Shown piece by piece: positions 1-6,248 of a stretch of DNA of 6,420 nucleotides (its first letter is position 1; every line of letters begins with the position of its first letter). The position numbers were made by a program, and so were the translations under genes. The notes beneath the pieces are model-generated. The model was not told where the DNA came from. It saw nothing but the letters and a program-made list of their open reading frames with translations, and searched no databases. Where the stretch lies: NCBI GenBank assembly GCA_009885445.1, contig VFKQ01000084.1:1-6420 (forward strand), read 5' to 3'. The stretch is from Anaerolineaceae bacterium. Lineage in GTDB: Bacteria > Chloroflexota > Anaerolineae > Anaerolineales > Villigracilaceae.

Positions 1-137
1 GGGGTAAGCGTGGGCGGCAAGGGTGTGTTCGTGGGCACAGGCGTGGCCGTTGGTTCTGGCGCGCCGACACTACAAGCGAGAATCGCCAGGGCATAGACGA
101 GCGATGCAATCTTAACTGGCAAACGATTAGTAGACAT
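1..137 (-). CDS. Lipoprotein with Thr/Pro-rich linker (N-terminal part only)
   Basis: This is the beginning of a minus-strand gene that continues past the left edge; 45 complete codons are visible. Translation starts at ATG 137-135, preceded by a strong GGAGGAGA Shine-Dalgarno at 146-139. Residues 1-22 form a lipoprotein signal peptide: a short polar start with Arg5 and Lys9, a hydrophobic stretch at about 10-21, and a lipobox-like I-L-A-C ending at Cys22, the expected lipidation site. From residue 27 the chain becomes a Pro/Thr linker (APEPTATPVPTNTPLPPT), a style common on Chloroflexota surface lipoproteins, where it spaces a domain away from the membrane. The functional domain lies outside the window, so its role (solute binding, sensing, enzyme) cannot be told. 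It is divergent from the iron exporter gene; a shared function is possible but unsupported. Confidence 0.8.
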   Translation of the reverse strand, partial: MSTNRLPVKIASLVYALAILACSVGAPEPTATPVPTNTPLPPTLT

Positions 138-138
138 T

Positions 139-146
139 TCTCCTCC
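139..146 (-). promoter_or_regulatory. Strong Shine-Dalgarno of the lipoprotein gene
   Basis: Read on the minus strand, GGAGGAGA is followed by one A and then ATG at 137-135. It extends the anti-Shine-Dalgarno match beyond the usual four or five bases and fixes the start codon. The GGAGG core sits only 4 bases from the ATG, slightly closer than typical. Confidence 0.75.
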
Positions 147-230
147 AATAAGTTGAATAGTGTTGGAATAGAAGTGTTTTAGGGGTATTTGCTTATATGT
201 TAACCTCCCTTTTAAAATAGCGGATTACCA

Positions 231-244
231 GCGCAGACCTGCGC
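231..244. repeat. Small GC-rich inverted repeat
   Basis: GCGCAG at 231-236 and CTGCGC at 239-244 are perfect reverse complements separated by two bases. As RNA the practical hairpin is GCGCA-GACC-TGCGC, with a four-base loop. No T-run follows on either strand, so it is not a terminator. It lies between the promoter regions of two divergent genes and could be an operator, or just a chance palindrome in a GC-rich block. Confidence 0.4.
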
Positions 245-424
245 CTATTGTTGCGGCCCCATCTCCTCACGGCTGTCATTGTCACGGCAATCCACCTTTC
301 CAAGACACATGTATGAAGATCGTTTTTCAGGGGAGTGTTTCAGGAAAGCAAATACCCACCTGACAAAATATATTATAAGCATTTTTTCTGTGCGCGCAAT
401 CCTCCCGCATCTTGGCAAATACCG

Positions 425-430
425 TACAAT
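425..430 (+). promoter_or_regulatory. Candidate -10 box (TACAAT) for the iron exporter gene
   Basis: TACAAT matches five of six bases of the bacterial -10 consensus and would start a transcript near 437, about 15 bases before the ATG at 452 and just ahead of the ribosome binding site. The -35 position (around 402-407, CTCCCG) is poor. The same hexamer lies just before the plus-strand gene at 6344, which modestly supports its use here. An alternative is CTGACA at 360-365 or the TATAAG at 374-379, giving a longer leader. Confidence 0.35.
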
Positions 431-441
431 AGGAAACCTTC

Positions 442-447
442 AGGAGA
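442..447 (+). promoter_or_regulatory. Ribosome binding site deciding the start of the iron exporter gene
   Basis: AGGAGA ends five bases before the ATG at 452. This is ideal spacing and selects that ATG over the in-frame GTG at 335, which lacks such a site. Confidence 0.75.
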
Positions 448-451
448 ACCC

Positions 452-1324
452 ATGCAACTCAGCCCACAAATTAAAAAACAGGTGCTCGACATTCAGCGCC
501 TGGAGATCACCGAATATCACATTTACAAACGGCTGGCCGCAAAGGTGAAGTCGCCTGAGAACGCGAAGATTCTCGAGCGCATCGCGGCGGATGAACTCGG
601 TCACTACGAGGGCTGGAAGAAAACCAGCGGCGAGGAAGTGGAGCCAAATTGGTGGAATGTTTGGTACTACTACTTAATCAGCCGCATTTTTGGCTTCACC
701 TTCGGCATCAAGTTGATGGAGCGCACCGAAGAAGGCGCGCAACGTGATTACACTCCCCTGCTCGAAGTCAACCCCGACGCGGCCCGCTTTCAGCGCGAAG
801 AAAAAGAGCACGAGCACGAACTGATCAACATGCTGGATGAGGAACTTCTGCGCTACGCCGGGTCGGTGGTGCTGGGACTCAACGATGCGCTGGTCGAACT
901 CACCGGCGCACTCGCCGGGCTGACATTGGCCCTGCAAGACGTGAAGCTGATTGCCCTTTCGGGGCTGATCATCGGCATCGCCGCTTCGATGTCTATGGCG
1001 GCCAGCGAGTATCTGTCCACGCGTTCGGAGGAGACCACCAAGAAACCCGGGCTGGCCGCGTTCTACACGGGCGTCGCCTACATTATGACGGTCTCACTGC
1101 TGGTGCTCCCCTATCTTTTATTTGATAATTACTATCTCGCGCTGGGCATCACGCTGTGTACGGCGGTAATCATCATTGCCATGTTTAATTATTACATCTC
1201 TGTCGCCAAAGACGAATCGTTTCGCGAGCGCTTCACCGAGATGGCCGTGCTCAGTTTGAGTGTGGCCGCATTTAGTTTTGTGCTCGGATATTTCATGCGC
1301 ATCTGGCTGGGTGTGGATGTCTAA
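452..1324 (+). CDS. Ferritin-like/VIT1 fusion membrane protein, predicted iron (Fe/Mn) exporter
   Basis: The product is 290 residues from ATG 452. Residues 1-135 are a rubrerythrin/ferritin-like four-helix segment with the expected di-iron ligands: Glu18/Glu21, Glu48-x-x-His51, Glu90 to Glu94, and Glu119-x-x-His122 inside the acidic stretch EEKEHEHE (116-123). Residues 137-290 form a VIT1/CCC1 transporter module with about five membrane helices (roughly 138-161, 166-184, 205-224, 228-250, 264-286). It carries the family signatures GLNDALVELTGALAGLT (142-158) and SMAASEYLS (181-189). Proteins with this order are the Er-VIT1 or MbfA (membrane-bound ferritin) type, known in rhizobia as exporters that remove excess cytoplasmic Fe(II); the ferritin-like part is thought to capture or sense metal and feed the channel. 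Export of iron here is inferred from the family, and Mn cannot be excluded. The gene stands alone, divergent from a lipoprotein and convergent with an acyltransferase. No iron-responsive operator was recognised upstream. Confidence 0.9.
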   Translation: MQLSPQIKKQVLDIQRLEITEYHIYKRLAAKVKSPENAKILERIAADELGHYEGWKKTSGEEVEPNWWNVWYYYLISRIFGFTFGIKLMERTEEGAQRDYTPLLEVNPDAARFQREEKEHEHELINMLDEELLRYAGSVVLGLNDALVELTGALAGLTLALQDVKLIALSGLIIGIAASMSMAASEYLSTRSEETTKKPGLAAFYTGVAYIMTVSLLVLPYLLFDNYYLALGITLCTAVIIIAMFNYYISVAKDESFRERFTEMAVLSLSVAAFSFVLGYFMRIWLGVDV

Positions 1325-1325
1325 A

Positions 1326-1348
1326 GCCCAGACCCGGCTTGGTCGGGC
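1326..1348. terminator. Hairpin between convergent genes, possible terminator
   Basis: GCCC-A-GACC, loop CGGCTT, then GGTC-GGGC form an eight-pair stem with one bulged A. It begins two bases after the stop codon of the iron exporter gene. Read from the minus strand, the stem is followed by TTTA, a short U-run, so it may better terminate the acyltransferase transcript. Read from the plus strand it is followed by AAACCC. The U-tracts are weak, so factor-independent termination is uncertain. Confidence 0.45.
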
Positions 1349-1385
1349 AAACCCGCTTCGGGCGCGGACCGTGAGGCGGGTTCGC
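1347..1385. repeat. Second inverted repeat between convergent genes
   Basis: GCAAACCCGC (1347-1356) and GCGGGTTCGC (1376-1385) pair at nine of ten positions around a 19-base loop. Its left arm overlaps the right end of the hairpin at 1326-1348 by two bases, so the two structures could compete. No T-tract follows on either strand. It may act as an RNA 3' stabilising stem or as part of bidirectional termination. Confidence 0.4.
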
Positions 1386-1448
1386 CATCCGTAGCGCATC
1401 ACAATAAAATGTCACCAGGAAAGTTTGCAGGGTTTGTCGGTTTTCTGG

Positions 1449-2594
1449 TCAATGCGGCGGCGCAATTGGGCGGGGTTGAGTTGAATATACAAGTGGGAAG
1501 TAACGGTCTTTTAAATCGAGAATTGGCTTTTCGAGGAAGTGATAGCTGAAAGAAGCGAGCAGGAATACAACTATTGCTGAGATGATGAGAGTCAGCGGTT
1601 TGGCAATGGACTCGCTCAGCCCAAATTCACGGATGTGGTGGGTAAACCAGATTACGGGGAAATGATAAACATACAAACCATAAGAGATTTTTCCGATATA
1701 GCTAAGCGCTTTCGAGTTCAGGAAACGCAAGAACAATTTCTCTTTGACCACCAGGTAGATTAACAATACACAGATGTAGTTAATGTAGGAATATCCCCAG
1801 ACCTGTTTCAAGTCTTTTTCAATGGGGGCTTGAAACCCCAGCGCGGTACTCACGCCCCAGTCGCCTGTCGAAATGTAAGTAGTGGCGAAACCAATCAGCG
1901 GCAAAAGGATCAGCAGAACAATGAACTGAATCCGCGCTCTGGGAATATTGTAGCGGGTAATAAATGCGCCCAGCCCAAATGCGTCCAGGTGTGAGAATGG
2001 CAGAACGTAAGTGACCAGCGCCATATCGGAAGATAGGAAGGGCACATTTGTATATTTGTATAAGGCGCTGATGGCCAGTCTGAAGAGCGGGCCTGCAAGA
2101 ATGGCGCCCAGAAATAGTTTTTTTAAATACTTTTGGGGGGTCAGGAAGAGGAGCAAGGGCCAGACGATATAAAATTGCTCCTCCACTGAAAGAGACCACA
2201 AGTGACCGATCAACCAGGACTCTTCAGAAAAAGCAGTACTCGCGTTGAAGAAATTGTATGCGTAAATTAGAGCGTATGGTAAATGTTCCTGGTAGCGTTG
2301 CATGTACGCCACTCGATATCCGTAATAGATAAGTATGGCCGTAATGCCCAGCATGACCGGCAGGTAGAAATAATAGAGTGGGAATATCCTGAGCATGCGG
2401 CGACCATAAAATTTCTTGAAGAACTCTGCCGTTGGCAACGAGTCTTTCATGCGCAAAAGAATATCTGTGATCAGAAAACCCGAGAGCACAAAAAAAAGCT
2501 GGACGCCCACCCATCCGAAATATATATAGTCGGTGTGCAATGAAAAGACCAACAGGAACGCAATGCCGCGAATGCCATCTAAACCAGGGATCAT
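1449..2594 (-). CDS. Acyltransferase 3 (OafA/YrhL-like) integral membrane protein
   Basis: The protein has 381 residues, starting at ATG 2594-2592 with a GGAG site eight bases upstream. It is a polytopic membrane protein (about ten hydrophobic segments) of the acyltransferase-3 family, which moves acetyl or similar acyl groups onto surface glycans, lipids or antibiotics. Seen motifs: LDGIRGIAFLLVFSLH (5-20), with the conserved Arg9 and His20 ten residues apart; FFVLSGFLIT (34-43); RRMLRIFPLYY (65-75); HLWSLSVEEQFY (131-142); ISYGLYVYHFPV near 310-320; and SFSYHFLEKPI near the C terminus, the usual family ending. There is no fused SGNH domain, so it is the short form. It lies 54 bases downstream of the penicillin-binding-protein gene on the same strand with no clear terminator between, which suggests co-transcription and a cell-envelope substrate. 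The substrate itself cannot be read from sequence. The gene is visibly AT-richer than its neighbours, hinting at acquisition from elsewhere. Confidence 0.92.
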   Translation of the reverse strand: MIPGLDGIRGIAFLLVFSLHTDYIYFGWVGVQLFFVLSGFLITDILLRMKDSLPTAEFFKKFYGRRMLRIFPLYYFYLPVMLGITAILIYYGYRVAYMQRYQEHLPYALIYAYNFFNASTAFSEESWLIGHLWSLSVEEQFYIVWPLLLFLTPQKYLKKLFLGAILAGPLFRLAISALYKYTNVPFLSSDMALVTYVLPFSHLDAFGLGAFITRYNIPRARIQFIVLLILLPLIGFATTYISTGDWGVSTALGFQAPIEKDLKQVWGYSYINYICVLLIYLVVKEKLFLRFLNSKALSYIGKISYGLYVYHFPVIWFTHHIREFGLSESIAKPLTLIISAIVVFLLASFSYHFLEKPILDLKDRYFPLVYSTQPRPIAPPH

Positions 2595-2648
2595 GCTGAA
2601 GTCTCCGGAACAAATTCAGGTTAACTCTAATTGCTTACCAGCCACCTG

Positions 2649-5600
2649 CTACGGCCCAGATGGGGTTTCGGTATCCGTGGGCAGAGGAGGGACTTCGGTA
2701 TCTGTCGGCGTGGGTGTGGGTGTGTCGGTCGGCGTGTCGGTTGGCAGGTCGGTGGGCGGCGGGGGCAGAGTTGCCGTCGGAGTGGCTGTGGCCGTCGGGG
2801 TTGGAGGAATCGGTGTGGGCGGAATCGGTAAGTTCACCACGATGCGAATCAATTTTTCTGCGAAGGCATCCCTGGCGCCTTCAATGCGCAGACGCAAAAT
2901 GTATGTGCCGTTTTGCAGACCGCCGAAATCGAGCATGGCCAGCGTATTATTTTTGACGGGCGCACTGCTCTCGGCGAGACGGTCCCAGTGGTCGCCGCTG
3001 TTATCGGCGCGGATGTCGAGAGTCCACGATTTGAATCCGCCGCTGGTAACGTCGGCACTGCCTTTTATTTCCAATTCAGAATCGCTGATGACTTCGCCAT
3101 CTTTCAGGTTGCTGAAGGCCAGCGTGGGATGCGGGTCTTCGGGGCGACACTCGCGTTCGGGCGCGTAGACGGGGGTGCCGGGCAGGTTGTGCGCATCGAG
3201 CCAGTTCTTGCCGTCAAGTGTACCCAGCCACGCGCGCCCGAAGGGATCGTCCACGCGCATGGCGAGTTCGGCCTCTTCAACAAATTCGTTGCAGGCTGGC
3301 GAGGCTTCGAGTTTGGTCCATGTGTCAATCGTCAGTTTGCGCAGGAGGTCTTTGCTGGCCGGCAAAGGAAGTTGGTCGAAGGCGAAGATTTCGCGTTGCT
3401 GTCCGCCGCGGCACCATTGCGAGGGTTCCGTGCCGGAGATGGCGCAGATGATTTTTTCGATGATGCCCTGCGGCGGGACGAATTGACTCGCTGTGCCATT
3501 CGTCAATTTGGGCGCGGCGTATTGCATAAACGCGGACCAGATAGGCGCCGCGCCGGTGGAGCCGGTGGTGTTGAGCATGGGAGTGTAGTCCGCGTTGCCG
3601 ATCCACACGCCGCTGACGATGTCTGGGGTGTAACCAATTGTCCAGTTGTCAAAAACCAATTGTCGCTCGTCCCCTTTTGCAGTGCCGCTGGTGCCGGTTT
3701 TGACGGCGGCAGGGAAGGGCAGGTTCAAAACTGAGTTGGGGCCGAACATCCACGAGCGGGCTTCGTTGTCTGAAAGAATCGAGGAGATTAGATAAGCATG
3801 TTCGGCGCGGATGATTTGTTCACCCTGCGCGTTTTCATCGTCAATGACGTTGCCCGCGAAATCTTCGATGCGCAAAATTGCAACGGGCGGGACTCGTTTG
3901 CCGCCATTGGCGAAGACCGCGTACGCGCCGGTCATTTCGAGCAGACTGACTTCGCCGCCGCCGAGGGTCAGCGCGAGACCGTAATCGGGCGCGGTCAGCG
4001 AGGTGATGCCGAGGCGCTCGGCCATTTCGATCATGCCATCTCTTTTGGGCGTGGATGGGTCGTCGTAAACGCCGATAAATTGCAGGGTCTTCACGGCGGG
4101 GATGTTAAACGAGTTGGACAGCGCCACGCGCACGGTGACGGGGCCGTGAAATTTTCCGTCGTAGTTGAGCGGTTGGTAGGCCGGGTTGACGCCGTCTGGA
4201 AAATCGGTGGGCACGTCCCAAATGAGGGTGGAGGGCGTCCAACCTTTTTCGAATGCGGCCACATAGGCGATTGGTTTAATAGAAGAGCCGGGCTGGCGCG
4301 TCTGGCTGACGGCCATATTATTTTGTCCGCCAATGGCGTCGTTGTAAAAATCCGCCGAGCCGACCATGACGAGAATCTCACCAGTGGAGGGTTGGATTGC
4401 GACCAGCGCGCCGTTGAAGGCATTTTTATCCGCGAGCGTCGCAACCTGTTCACTGAGGATTCGTTGCGCTTCATCTTGCAGGGCCGGGTCGAGCGTGGTG
4501 TAGACAGTGAAGCCCGAGCGATAAATCGTCTGCGCGTCATATTTTTGTTCGAGCAAATAGCGCACGTAGTTGACCCAGTGCGGATAACGAATGTTGATAT
4601 CGGGCGGCGGGAAGTTGAAGTTGCGAATCTCGTCAGCAGATTGCGAAGCGACGACAGCATCCACGCAGACAGGCTCGGCGCTGTTGCTGACGGTGATACA
4701 GTTGCGTTCCGTGCTCAAGGCGTACATCAGCACGAGCACCTGATCGTTGCGCGCGAGTGTGGCATCGCGGTTTAGATAAATGTCATACACCGACGGAGAT
4801 TGCGGCAGTCCAGCCAGAAACGCGGACTGGGCGAAAGTTAACTTGTCGGCAGTGGTGTGAAAATATGTCTCGGCGGCGGCTTCAATGCCATAAGCGCGAT
4901 TGCCGTAATAGATTTCATTTAAATAAAGTTCAAGGATTTCGTCTTTGCTGTAACGACGCGTCAACTCAGCGGCCAGAATAATTTCGCGCGCCTTGCGCGA
5001 GATCGTCCGCTGGGCGCGCTCCTCAGGCGTGAGCAAAAGCGCGCGCGCCAATTGTTGCGTGATCGTAGACGCGCCGCCGCCTTGTCCGCCGGTGCGATAG
5101 TTTTCCCACAACGCGCGCACGATGGCCACTGCGTCGAAGCCCGGGTGGGTATAAAAATCTTTGTCTTCGGTGGCGATGGTTGCGGCCACCAAAGAGGGCG
5201 AAATTTTTTCGAGCGGCACAAAGGTGCGCCGGCCCGCGTTCGGGTCGGTGATTTCGTACAGCGAATTTCCGTTGCGATCAAGAATGCGCGTGGTCTCAAA
5301 TTGCGAAGCGCGCGATTGCAGATCGTCCACGCTGGGCAGTGCCCGCGCGATGGAATAATACTGATACAACGCATACGTCACGCCGATTAACACGACGACG
5401 ATGCCGAGGAAGACCGAGCCGATCAGCCCGTAGACGAAACAGCCCCACGCCCGTTTCGGGTTGCCCGACCCGCTCACAGCGCGGCGCGGAGTCGTCTTCG
5501 AGTCGCTGATGGCCAATTGGACGCGCGTCCCCTCCGAGTCCACTTCGCTGACGCGGCGCGGGAGCGGCATGTTGTTCGCATCCAGGCGCACGGGTGACGT

Positions 5601-5705
5601 GTTGGCCTGCACGCGCGGACTGGCCGTGACGGGCTTGAGGTCTGGGCGTGTTTCCTCTTCGGAGCGCAGCAGGCGTTTAATTTTGTCGGTGTTGTCGTCG
5701 GGCAT
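2649..5705 (-). CDS. Class A penicillin-binding protein (PBP1A type; transglycosylase/transpeptidase) with Thr/Pro C-terminal tail
   Basis: This 1018-residue protein polymerises lipid II into glycan strands and cross-links the peptides on the outer membrane face. Residues 1-86 are a charged cytoplasmic segment, and about 88-115 is a single membrane anchor. The GT51 glycosyltransferase follows: EDKDFYTHPGFD (180-191, catalytic Glu180), GASTITQQLA (211-220), RKAREIILAAELTRR (237-251, second Glu247) and ELYLNEIYYG (259-268). The transpeptidase has SSIK (474-477, nucleophile Ser474), SFN (532-534) and KTGT (669-672), so both activities look intact. Residues 745-860 are a linker with Cys754, Cys765, Cys805 and Cys853, possibly disulfide-paired. 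Residues 857-957 resemble an Ig-like BiPBP_C module, and 960-1018 are a Thr/Pro/Asp tail. The total is longer than typical PBP1A (about 700-850). The start at 5705 has only a weak GAG site, but the charged N terminus reads naturally. Upstream is a strong palindrome and maoC; downstream is the acyltransferase. Confidence 0.95.
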   Translation of the reverse strand: MPDDNTDKIKRLLRSEEETRPDLKPVTASPRVQANTSPVRLDANNMPLPRRVSEVDSEGTRVQLAISDSKTTPRRAVSGSGNPKRAWGCFVYGLIGSVFLGIVVVLIGVTYALYQYYSIARALPSVDDLQSRASQFETTRILDRNGNSLYEITDPNAGRRTFVPLEKISPSLVAATIATEDKDFYTHPGFDAVAIVRALWENYRTGGQGGGASTITQQLARALLLTPEERAQRTISRKAREIILAAELTRRYSKDEILELYLNEIYYGNRAYGIEAAAETYFHTTADKLTFAQSAFLAGLPQSPSVYDIYLNRDATLARNDQVLVLMYALSTERNCITVSNSAEPVCVDAVVASQSADEIRNFNFPPPDINIRYPHWVNYVRYLLEQKYDAQTIYRSGFTVYTTLDPALQDEAQRILSEQVATLADKNAFNGALVAIQPSTGEILVMVGSADFYNDAIGGQNNMAVSQTRQPGSSIKPIAYVAAFEKGWTPSTLIWDVPTDFPDGVNPAYQPLNYDGKFHGPVTVRVALSNSFNIPAVKTLQFIGVYDDPSTPKRDGMIEMAERLGITSLTAPDYGLALTLGGGEVSLLEMTGAYAVFANGGKRVPPVAILRIEDFAGNVIDDENAQGEQIIRAEHAYLISSILSDNEARSWMFGPNSVLNLPFPAAVKTGTSGTAKGDERQLVFDNWTIGYTPDIVSGVWIGNADYTPMLNTTGSTGAAPIWSAFMQYAAPKLTNGTASQFVPPQGIIEKIICAISGTEPSQWCRGGQQREIFAFDQLPLPASKDLLRKLTIDTWTKLEASPACNEFVEEAELAMRVDDPFGRAWLGTLDGKNWLDAHNLPGTPVYAPERECRPEDPHPTLAFSNLKDGEVISDSELEIKGSADVTSGGFKSWTLDIRADNSGDHWDRLAESSAPVKNNTLAMLDFGGLQNGTYILRLRIEGARDAFAEKLIRIVVNLPIPPTPIPPTPTATATPTATLPPPPTDLPTDTPTDTPTPTPTDTEVPPLPTDTETPSGP
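2652..2828 (-). repeat. Low-complexity tract encoding the Thr/Pro tail of the penicillin-binding protein
   Basis: The last 59 codons of the penicillin-binding protein consist mostly of Pro, Thr and Asp with internal near-repeats: PIPPTP followed by IPPTP, then TATATPTATLPPPP, then TDTPTDTPTPTPTDTE and finally PTDTETP. At the DNA level the plus strand is a G/T-rich run of GGT, GTC and GGG units, prone to slippage. It has some clustered G-runs (about 2705-2768) that could form weak quadruplex-like structure. Long plus-strand open frames through it are artefacts of this composition. Confidence 0.8.
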
Positions 5706-5723
5706 GAATTATCTCGGGTAGAT

Positions 5724-5760
5724 GTTCGTAGGGGCACGGCGCCGCCGTGCCCCTACGAAC
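5724..5760. repeat. Perfect 17-bp-arm palindrome (REP-like element) between maoC and the penicillin-binding-protein gene
   Basis: GTTCGTAGGGGCACGGC (5724-5740) and its exact reverse complement (5744-5760) flank a three-base GCC loop. No T-run follows on either strand, which argues against an ordinary terminator. From memory, palindromes with the core GTAGGGGCACGGC are dispersed in many copies in Chloroflexota, cyanobacteria and others, so this is probably one copy of a REP/MITE-like repeat. Its edge is 18 bases before the penicillin-binding-protein ATG and 16 bases after the maoC stop, so its RNA hairpin would sit in the leader of the former and at the 3' end of the latter. Confidence 0.85.
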
Positions 5761-5776
5761 AATTGAATTCAAAAAA

Positions 5777-6226
5777 TTATTTCGGTTTAGACGCCACCAA
5801 CAGGGTCAACGTTCCCTTCATTAACTGTTCATCTTTGTGATTGCGCACATCAATGCCCACCATCGCCAACCCGCCACCGGCGCGCGGCACGGCCTTCAAT
5901 TCTTTTACATCCATCAGCGCGTGGATGGTGTCGCCGATGAAGATGGGCTTGATGAACTTCCACTCATGAATCTCGCGGAAGGCGATGACCGTGCCTTCGA
6001 GCACGCCGGTGCGCATGAGCAAACCCACCGCAACGGAGAGTCCCAGCAAACCGTGCGCGATGCGCTGACCAAACTGTGTGCCCGCCGCAAAGTGCGCGTC
6101 GGTGTGAATCTGGTTGTAGTCGCCAGTCAATCCGGCGAAATTCACAATGTCGCCCTCGCTGACGGTGCGCGGCAGGGTGGTTAATTTTTGATCTAAAGTA
6201 AATTCTTCAAAGTAAAGTCCGGGCAT
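5777..6226 (-). CDS. MaoC-like (hot-dog fold) acyl-CoA dehydratase/hydratase
   Basis: The product is 149 residues from ATG 6226-6224. AGGAGA at 6239-6234 lies eight bases upstream and fixes this start; the in-frame TTG at 6247 lies before that site and is rejected. The protein is a single hot-dog domain of the MaoC/(R)-specific enoyl-CoA hydratase family, of normal length. The hydratase signature FAGLTGDYNQIHTDAHFA (30-47) supplies the catalytic pair Asp36 and His41 with Asn38, followed by the RIAHGLL segment (55-61) that lines the active site. Such enzymes add water reversibly across the double bond of a 2-enoyl-CoA in the cytoplasm, in fatty-acid, polyhydroxyalkanoate or branched-chain acid metabolism. 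The middle segment WKFIKPIFIGDTI is typical of the subfamily that acts alone. The exact substrate is unknown. It is first in a same-strand run with the penicillin-binding protein, with no clear metabolic link. A good TATAAT lies about 80 bases upstream. Confidence 0.9.
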   Translation of the reverse strand: MPGLYFEEFTLDQKLTTLPRTVSEGDIVNFAGLTGDYNQIHTDAHFAAGTQFGQRIAHGLLGLSVAVGLLMRTGVLEGTVIAFREIHEWKFIKPIFIGDTIHALMDVKELKAVPRAGGGLAMVGIDVRNHKDEQLMKGTLTLLVASKPK

Positions 6227-6248
6227 GGGATAGTCTCCTAGTCTCAAA

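Larger units (their letters stand above)
138..451. other. Divergent intergenic region between lipoprotein and iron exporter genes
   Basis: These 314 bases hold no convincing gene. Open frames that cross the region (from a GTG at 335, or from 279) lack a ribosome binding site and look like chance extensions. The DNA is a mosaic: AT-rich blocks at about 147-222 and 361-390 flank a GC-rich block at about 225-300. Both strands carry the same TATAAGC heptamer in the AT-rich blocks, on minus at 197-191 and on plus at 374-380. It could act as a -10 element for either gene, but neither copy has a good -35 at 16-18 bases. A small GC palindrome lies at 231-244. No Fur or DtxR/IdeR-type box was recognised by eye. 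Confidence 0.6.

Noticed and set aside
335..451. A 39-residue N-terminal extension of the iron exporter from a GTG at 335
   Set aside because: It has no ribosome binding site and no resemblance to the ferritin-like fold, while the ATG at 452 has a well-placed AGGAGA and starts the family-like sequence.
2596..2619. A CTGAA/TTCAG stem around the acyltransferase ribosome binding site as a translational switch
   Set aside because: The stem is only five base pairs with a 14-base loop, which is expected by chance.
2705..2768. A G-quadruplex on the plus strand in the G/T-rich tract
   Set aside because: G-runs of three or more are too few and unevenly spaced for a convincing canonical quadruplex; the tract is explained by Thr/Pro coding.
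2533..3168. A plus-strand open frame rich in Val, Gly and Ser (211 residues) opposite the penicillin-binding-protein tail
   Set aside because: Its VGVGVSVG composition is the antisense reading of the Thr/Pro codons; it has no plausible start context and overlaps two well-supported genes.
2913..4775. Two long plus-strand open frames (273 and 325 residues) opposite the penicillin-binding protein
   Set aside because: They result from GC-rich codon bias on the opposite strand. The minus-strand frame has complete GT51 and transpeptidase motifs, and the plus frames show no domain.
5724..5760. The palindrome read as a rho-independent terminator of maoC
   Set aside because: No T-run follows the stem on the minus strand (ATCTACCCGAG follows) or on the plus strand, so a repeat element fits better.
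6227..6247. A TTG start for maoC adding seven residues
   Set aside because: The added codons include the AGGAGA ribosome binding site itself, which points to the ATG at 6226.
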